A DNA stretch of 11,857 bases from JARRRL01 sp037380725 (GTDB taxonomy: Bacteria > Pseudomonadota > Gammaproteobacteria > Pseudomonadales > JANQJO01), in the NCBI GenBank assembly GCA_037380725.1, contig JARRRL010000043.1:1-11857 (forward strand). Reading direction: 5' to 3'. A program made the translations under genes and the position numbers. Below, piece after piece: positions 7,871-11,857 of this stretch (positions within the stretch are counted from its first letter, which is position 1; each line of letters starts with the position of its first letter). Under the pieces are notes generated by a model that worked only from the letters and a program-made list of their open reading frames with translations, had not been told where the DNA came from and did no database searches.

Positions 7871-8451
7871 CCTATCGAAATGGAGTAATCCCTATGCCGC
7901 AGAGTCGTATGAAGCATGAAAGTTGATGGTTGCATGAAACAGCATGTTTTAGTAAACAAAAAATTAATAATTGTTGCGCCAACGGCGATGGATGCGCGGC
8001 GTGTGAACCAGTCGTGGTTAATGTAATTGGAATTGATATAAAAAACAAAATGGCGAAACGCGGACAATTGGCGAAAAGCATTGTTAAATATCAGCTCAGG
8101 GAATCCCGGTATGGGTTGCGGTTGGTGTATATATTGACCGTTTGTCGCTGATCGGATATTTTTTAGCACAAACAGCCTGTTTTTCAAGGCGCCCTTGTGT
8201 ACAATCTTGGCGGCGAAACGATTTAACGTTTTGTTTTTTGTTTAGCCAGTTGTTTCCCATAGTGGCATGCTTTGGTTGGTCTCTGTCTCGTACATTCTGG
8301 CGGGTTACAGACGTACAGAACTTGTGCCAGCGATAGTATCCTTCAAAACTTTTCTTGCAGTTTTGTTCGATTTGATCTTCCTTCGAGTGTCAACTTGGTG
8401 TTTACTAAGGCTTCATTTCCAATATGGAAGCTGTAACCTAGGGTGTTCAAT
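7871..8451. other. Divergent intergenic region between the envelope operon and birA
   Basis: About 580 bases hold no convincing gene. Short open frames on both strands lack good ribosome sites and family features. Composition changes along it: an AT-rich stretch at about 7935-7975, then mixed sequence. A -10-like TACAAT lies at 8200-8205, and imperfect arms TCTGT/ACAGA lie at 8282-8286 and 8315-8319. In E. coli the murB gene lies just upstream of birA; no murB remnant was recognised here. The region could hold the birA leader or a small RNA, but nothing proves it. Confidence 0.5.
8200..8205 (+). promoter_or_regulatory. birA: Possible -10 box for birA
   Basis: TACAAT is a good -10 match on the plus strand, about 260 bases before birA. 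The sequence 16-18 bases upstream (CTGTTTTT) is a poor -35. It is listed as the best candidate found, with low certainty. Confidence 0.25.
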
Positions 8452-8455
8452 GGAG
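8452..8455 (+). promoter_or_regulatory. birA: Ribosome binding site that decides the birA start
   Basis: GGAG lies eight bases before GTG 8464. The longer in-frame GTG at 8443 has no comparable site, and GTG 8455 would overlap this one. The choice removes seven residues from the longest reading and places the N-terminus where BirA proteins normally begin, just ahead of the winged-helix domain. Confidence 0.65.
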
Positions 8456-8463
8456 TGTCGATC

Positions 8464-9438
8464 GTGTTGAATAAGCGTCTTATTCAGATCTTGGCGGATG
8501 GAAAGTTTCATTCGGGTTCGGAAATAGGCAAGGTGCTCGAGGTCAGTCGAGCAGCAGTCTGGAAGCAAATCAAAAAACTGGGCGATTTTGATCTTACGGT
8601 CCACGCAGTGCCGGGCAAGGGATATCAAATTCCTGGGGGTATTAACCTGGTTGATCGAGAACGTATTCTTCAATCGCTTGAGCAAATGGGACACAGTGTG
8701 TCGTCTACGCTCGAAACGGTGGATGTTGTTGAATCAACAAACCACTATGTGCTGGATAAAGTGGTGAAGACGATTCCAGATCGAGGTCCCTGGATTTGTG
8801 TGGCAGAGTCTCAGATCGCGGGTCGAGCGCGCTACGGACGGATATGGGGATCGCCTTACGGTGCGAACGTGTATTTGTCTGTCGGTGGTCGTGTGCGTCA
8901 TGGTGTGGAGTCACTGGATGCGGTAAATTCGGCTGCTTCTATTGCGGTTATGGAAGCGCTGAATTTGAAGCAATATCGCTGTGCTGTTAAGTGGCCAAAT
9001 GCTATTGTGGCTCGTGGTAAGCGACTTGGTAATATTCAAGTGGAGCTTAAAGGAGAATCAGCGGGGCCGTGCTGTTTGGTTCTTGGTGTTAACTTAAACT
9101 TGCGTCCTCCATCGATGATGGCGCGGCGAAATGATACGGACGATAAAGCGTATTTGTTGGATTTAGCGCAAGGCTTGGGTGATCGTAACCAGTTGGTTGC
9201 CGAAATTGCCGATAGTTTATTGTGCTTGTTCCGTGCGGTGCAAACTACGGGGGTTCAGCGCTATTTGGATCGTTGGGCGCAGTACGATGATCTGGCTGAG
9301 CGTTCCGTGAGATTTGTTTCAGGTGATCAGCAAGTGAGAGGGCGTGCATTGGGCATCGATAGTACCGGGCGGTTGCGTTTACAGACCGAAACGGGCATTG
9401 AGGCGCTCAGTGGTGGTGAGGTTGAATACCTGGATTGA
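8464..9438 (+). CDS. birA: Bifunctional biotin ligase/biotin operon repressor BirA, divergent active site
   Basis: 324-residue protein of normal length for the repressor type of BirA. It normally makes biotinyl-5'-AMP, attaches biotin to carboxylase carrier protein, and represses biotin genes. Order of domains: winged helix (SGSEIGKVLEVSRAAVWKQI, about 17-36), ligase core with VESTN (89-93), AESQIAGRARYGRIW (115-129) and SPYGANVYLS (130-139), KWPNA (176-180), GKRLGNIQVEL (185-195), LGVNLNL, and a C-terminal SH3-like domain ending SGGEVEYLD. Several conserved ligase positions differ: KWPND is KWPNA, the Lys of the usual KLAGI/KLGGI motif is Arg187, its Gly is Asn190, and GRGRRGR is GRARYGR. 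The Arg equivalent to E. coli R118 is kept (Arg123). The frame is intact, so the gene appears to be under selection. Ligase activity may be reduced or changed; this is inference. A hairpin follows 16 bases after the stop. Confidence 0.93.
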   Translation: MLNKRLIQILADGKFHSGSEIGKVLEVSRAAVWKQIKKLGDFDLTVHAVPGKGYQIPGGINLVDRERILQSLEQMGHSVSSTLETVDVVESTNHYVLDKVVKTIPDRGPWICVAESQIAGRARYGRIWGSPYGANVYLSVGGRVRHGVESLDAVNSAASIAVMEALNLKQYRCAVKWPNAIVARGKRLGNIQVELKGESAGPCCLVLGVNLNLRPPSMMARRNDTDDKAYLLDLAQGLGDRNQLVAEIADSLLCLFRAVQTTGVQRYLDRWAQYDDLAERSVRFVSGDQQVRGRALGIDSTGRLRLQTETGIEALSGGEVEYLD

Positions 9439-9454
9439 CTGACCATAGCCGATT

Positions 9455-9480
9455 CTCGAGTAAACGGAACGTTTCTCGAG
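9455..9480 (+). other. Strong hairpin just after birA
   Basis: CTCGAG-t-AAACG, GAA, CGTTT-CTCGAG folds into an 11-base-pair stem with a three-base loop and one bulged T. It lies 16 bases after the birA stop. The downstream sequence is purine rich (TGAAAGAGAAGAGG), not a T run, so it is not a standard rho-independent terminator. It could protect the mRNA end or be a terminator that lost its tail. Confidence 0.6.
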
Positions 9481-9687
9481 TGAAAGAGAAGAGGTGGAAG
9501 TGGTTTCACGGTATGCAGACTGTTTGATGAGTGGGTAGATGAATGAGTTTGCAAGAGCCGTTGCTGTGAAACTGCTTTCTGGTGCAAGGTTATCTCATGG
9601 TTCTATGTCAATCAAACCTAACAGGGTGCGCAGGGTATTTGCGCGCAAGTCTTGTTTCGTAGTCTTGGTTTTGTGTTAGGATGTCTC

Positions 9688-9754
<67 letters not shown>

Positions 9755-9866
9755 GCGGCAGAGCGTGCGGGCGGGAGTAAACGGGAATAAAGAAGTTGAA
9801 TCTGTGGAGTTGGGTCAAAACTCGATGAAACAGGAGCCGATCTGTTGCTGTGTAGACCTCAGAAAT

Positions 9867-9901
9867 CCTTTCCTTAATTAAGAATTTTAAGTTAGGAAAG
9901 G
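9867..9901. repeat. AT-rich inverted repeat upstream of the SPOR-like gene
   Basis: CCTTTCCT (9867-9874) and AGGAAAGG (9894-9901) are perfect 8-base complementary arms around an AT-rich 19-base loop that contains TTAATTAA. No T run follows on either strand. It could be a protein-binding site or an mRNA leader structure; its role is unknown. Confidence 0.5.
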
Positions 9902-10007
9902 GGCGGTAGTTAAATGTGTCAACTGTCCCTGCGGTGGTTTGATGAAAATCAGCCCCGGTCACGTCTTTCTGTCGACGACGTAATAATCATCGCGGAACGA
10001 GAAACGG

Positions 10008-10802
10008 ATGAGGTGGATAGCGCTTTTTTTATTGATCGCCAATACGGGGTATTTTTTGTGGTCAATGGCGGCAGGAAGCGTTCAACAGTCGGTTCCAGAC
10101 GATATGCTTGTGACTGATTCGGATGACATTGCGCGAATTCCGACCTTGGTGTTATTGTCTGAGCACTTATCGGCAGCGCAGTTGGGTGTAAAACGTTCAT
10201 CAGGTGACGCATCAGAATCCAGCGATGAGGTTGATCCCGACTTCGAGCCGCTTAAAGAGATAAATCGCGATGATGCCTTGGGTCGTGAGGAACAGGCGGT
10301 GGCGGTGCCCGCTGTTAAAGCCGTGAATGTCTGTCGGGAGCTAGGCCCCTTTGAGCAAGAAAACCTTGCTCAGAAAGTGCTTGACTTACTAAAGCAACAG
10401 GCCGTAGATCGAGCGGTGCTGCTGCGTCGGAAGGTGTCTGAAAAGAAAGTATACTGGTTGTCTTTGCCGCAGGCTGAAGGCGCGGATCGGCGAGCTCACA
10501 TAAAAAAGATTGAGAAAATGGGGCTGCGTGTGCAAGATATGGCGGATGGTCGTCTGCAGGGTAAGGTGGCAGCGGGGCCGTTTTCCAGTCACGAGGTCGC
10601 AGAGGGTTATCTTTTTCGATTGTTGGCTGCTGATGTGCGAGTTGCCATTGAACCGGTTGTTGACGTTGTATTTCAGTATTGGGTGCAGGTTGAATGGATG
10701 TATGAGCCGGGGTTTGTGTCTCCCGCAGCAATTTTGCATCAGTTTTTACTACCGCTTAAGTCAAGCATTGGAAAAGAGTTAAAACAAAATGCGTGTTCAT
10801 GA
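10008..10802 (+). CDS. Membrane-anchored SPOR-domain-like protein
   Basis: 264-residue protein resembling the small SPOR-type protein encoded between the birA/coaX pair and the tRNA-tuf operon in Pseudomonas relatives. It begins MRWIALFLLIANTGYFLW, a single N-terminal membrane anchor (about 3-18). An acidic, low-complexity linker follows (about 35-100, with SSGDASESSDEVD). A folded region at about 107-225 contains CRELGPFEQE (109-118) and KVAAGPFSSHEVAEGYLFRL (186-205), the GPF-type turns expected at the ends of SPOR-like units. SPOR domains bind peptidoglycan stripped of stem peptides and often serve at the division site; that role is inferred for this protein. Residues 226-264 lie beyond the SPOR region and are not recognised. 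The ATG at 10008 has only a weak GAG six bases upstream. The stop is directly followed by the tRNA promoter. Confidence 0.75.
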   Translation: MRWIALFLLIANTGYFLWSMAAGSVQQSVPDDMLVTDSDDIARIPTLVLLSEHLSAAQLGVKRSSGDASESSDEVDPDFEPLKEINRDDALGREEQAVAVPAVKAVNVCRELGPFEQENLAQKVLDLLKQQAVDRAVLLRRKVSEKKVYWLSLPQAEGADRRAHIKKIEKMGLRVQDMADGRLQGKVAAGPFSSHEVAEGYLFRLLAADVRVAIEPVVDVVFQYWVQVEWMYEPGFVSPAAILHQFLLPLKSSIGKELKQNACS

Positions 10803-10831
10803 TTGCACTTCTGTTCAAGTTTGCGTAGAAT
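10803..10831 (+). promoter_or_regulatory. Sigma70 promoter of the tRNA-tuf operon with GC-rich discriminator
   Basis: TTGCAC (10803-10808) and TAGAAT (10826-10831) are separated by exactly 17 bases. The next bases, CCGCTGCC, form a GC-rich discriminator, a feature of stable-RNA promoters inhibited by ppGpp and DksA. The predicted start, near 10838, lies about 20 bases before the first tRNA. The -35 box touches the end of the SPOR-like gene stop codon. Confidence 0.8.
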
Positions 10832-10859
10832 CCGCTGCCTGATTTGCAGAGGTTGAGGT

Positions 10860-10935
10860 GCTGGCGTAGCTCAGTTGGTAGAGCAGCTGACTTGTAATCA
10901 GCCGGTCGGGGGTTCGACTCCTCTCGCCAGCTCCA
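10860..10935 (+). tRNA. thrU: tRNA-Thr(UGU)
   Basis: 76 bases with encoded CCA. The acceptor GCTGGCG pairs with CGCCAGC. The anticodon stem GCTGA/TCAGC holds loop CTTGTAA with anticodon TGT at 10893-10895, reading ACA. The T arm contains GTTCGACTC. First gene of the tRNA-tuf operon, in the position of E. coli thrU. Confidence 0.97.
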
Positions 10936-11055
10936 GTTTTGAGAAGACTTTGCAAAGCTTTTAGCTTTTGAGTAGCTAAGTAATATTAAGAGATAAGAGA
11001 CAAGCGAAGGAAGAGAGAAAAGATAAACGGTGTCATGGGTTGCTGTGGCGCATGC

Positions 11056-11140
11056 GGAGGGGTTCCCGAGCGGTCAAAGGGATCAGACTGTAAATCTGAC
11101 GGCTAAGCCTTCGCAGGTTCGAATCCTGCCCCCTCCACCA
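11056..11140 (+). tRNA. tyrU: tRNA-Tyr(GUA)
   Basis: 85 bases with a long variable arm typical of bacterial tRNA-Tyr and an encoded CCA. The acceptor GGAGGGG pairs with CCCCTCC. The anticodon loop CTGTAAA holds GTA at 11090-11092. It lies 120 bases after tRNA-Thr(UGU), in the position of E. coli tyrU. Confidence 0.97.
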
Positions 11141-11294
11141 TAACTTTTGCTTAGCTCTCTCGTATAGAATTTGTGAAGTCAGGAACTGGTTGGCGTTTGT
11201 AAGTGCGGTGCTTGAGTACAAATATGTGCGGATAGGACTACGGTTGTTTGCAAGTGATATGGTTGTTCTCGGATTGCTTGTTCGAGAGTATTGT

Positions 11295-11368
<74 letters not shown>

Positions 11369-11437
11369 AGATTAATTGTATCAAGAATAAATTGTATACA
11401 GTTGCCAGATGCGTCAAGCTACTTAGCCAGAAGTTTT

Positions 11438-11513
<76 letters not shown>

Positions 11514-11761
11514 CGTCTTTATCAATTGAATTTATTAATAACACGTAAAACGTAATATTTGGCTATCTGCTTAAGTGTCGTTTTACTTGATGTAGTACGA
11601 GTTTTTAGGCAGCAGTGTTAACGCAGTAAGTCAGTAGGTGGTGTGTCGATCTCGCTTGACTTGGCAGAGCCAGGTGGTGTGAAACTGGCTAATTTCGCTT
11701 CAAGCTTAAGTAAAAAGCGCTTCTCTGATGGTTCGGAAGCAAGAGACTAGAGGTTGTTATC
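11514..11761 (+). other. Leader between tRNA-Thr(GGU) and tuf
   Basis: 248 bases without a gene. Inverted arms GTAAAACG (11545-11552) and CGTTTTAC (11579-11586) are perfect over eight bases. A second hairpin, AGCCAG/CTGGCT, lies at 11668-11690. No convincing extra promoter was found, so tuf is probably co-transcribed with the tRNAs and released by RNA processing, as known for E. coli tufB. Confidence 0.6.
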
Positions 11762-11857
11762 ATGGCAAAAGAGAAATTTGAACGTAAGAAGCCGCACGTA
11801 AACGTGGGTACGATTGGTCATGTGGACCACGGAAAGACGACATTGACCGCTGCTCTG
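11762..11857 (+). CDS. tuf: Translation elongation factor Tu, N-terminal 32 residues (partial)
   Basis: GTP-dependent factor that brings aminoacyl-tRNA to the ribosome. The visible start, MAKEKFERKKPHVNVGTIGH, runs into VDHGKTTLTAAL and is cut by the window edge. The P-loop GHVDHGKT (19-26) of the GTPase domain is intact. AGAGG lies about eight bases before the ATG. Its place after Thr-Tyr-Gly-Thr tRNAs matches tufB of E. coli; a second tuf copy elsewhere is usual in this group but cannot be seen here. Confidence 0.98.
   Translation, partial: MAKEKFERKKPHVNVGTIGHVDHGKTTLTAAL

Noticed and set aside
7930..8151. 73-codon plus-strand frame with several cysteines
   Set aside because: No ribosome site and no metal-binding spacing that holds up; overlaps an equally poor frame on the other strand.
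7843..8187. 114-codon minus-strand frame in the divergent intergenic region
   Set aside because: It would cover the predicted operon promoter, has no good ribosome site and no family-like motifs.
9539..9679. 46-codon open frame starting MNEFARAVAVKLLSG
   Set aside because: No clear ribosome site, no recognised family, and it ends just before the heptamer array; length is within chance expectation.
9867..9901. Inverted repeat as a rho-independent terminator
   Set aside because: The loop is long and AT rich and no T run follows on either strand.
9914..10117. 67-codon frame MCQLSLRWFDENQP overlapping the SPOR-like gene
   Set aside because: More than half overlaps the SPOR-like gene in another frame, and no family is recognised.
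11033..11221. Minus-strand frame reading WWRGQDSNLRRLSRQ
   Set aside because: This peptide is the reverse reading of the tRNA-Tyr gene, a known false protein in annotations.

Overview
The window looks like a gammaproteobacterial chromosome. It begins in the 3' end of a 5S rRNA gene with its terminator and ends in the first codons of an elongation factor Tu gene, preceded by tRNA-Thr(UGU), tRNA-Tyr(GUA), tRNA-Gly(UCC) and tRNA-Thr(GGU). That tRNA set and order match the thrU-tyrU-glyT-thrT-tufB operon of Escherichia coli. The broader frame (rRNA operon, then birA, then tRNAs and tuf) is the known E. coli rrnB-murB-birA-coaA-tRNA-tufB neighbourhood. The related Pseudomonas order is rRNA-birA-coaX-SPOR gene-tRNAs-tufB. 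The SPOR-like gene favours a Pseudomonas- or Cellvibrio-like relative over an enteric one, but the genus cannot be fixed from this sequence.

Two departures from this conserved frame stand out. First, a four-gene block on the minus strand (about 7660 down to 159) lies between the 5S gene and birA. It encodes, in order of transcription, a DUF1302 outer-membrane protein, a DUF1329 secreted protein, a YCF48/BNR-repeat secreted protein and a 12-segment RND/MMPL membrane transporter. A well-formed sigma70 promoter (7842-7870) and a 12-base palindrome at the expected start site lie upstream. These families commonly occur together, and the set suggests a system that moves or handles a hydrophobic substrate across the envelope; the substrate is unknown. 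Second, no pantothenate kinase gene (coaA or coaX) lies between birA and the tRNAs. Instead there are about 570 non-coding bases with a hairpin and a perfect 9.4-copy array of the heptamer GCATACT.

BirA is full length, with its DNA-binding domain in place, but several ligase active-site residues differ from the family pattern (KWPNA for KWPND, R for the catalytic-region K, N for a conserved G, GRARYGR for GRGRRGR). It may have altered or lost ligase activity while keeping a repressor role.

Layout: 1-92 5S end and terminator; 159-7660 envelope operon (minus); 7661-8463 divergent control region; 8464-9438 birA; 9439-10007 non-coding repeat region; 10008-10802 SPOR-like gene; 10803-11513 tRNA promoter and four tRNAs; 11514-11761 leader; 11762 to the end, tuf (partial).
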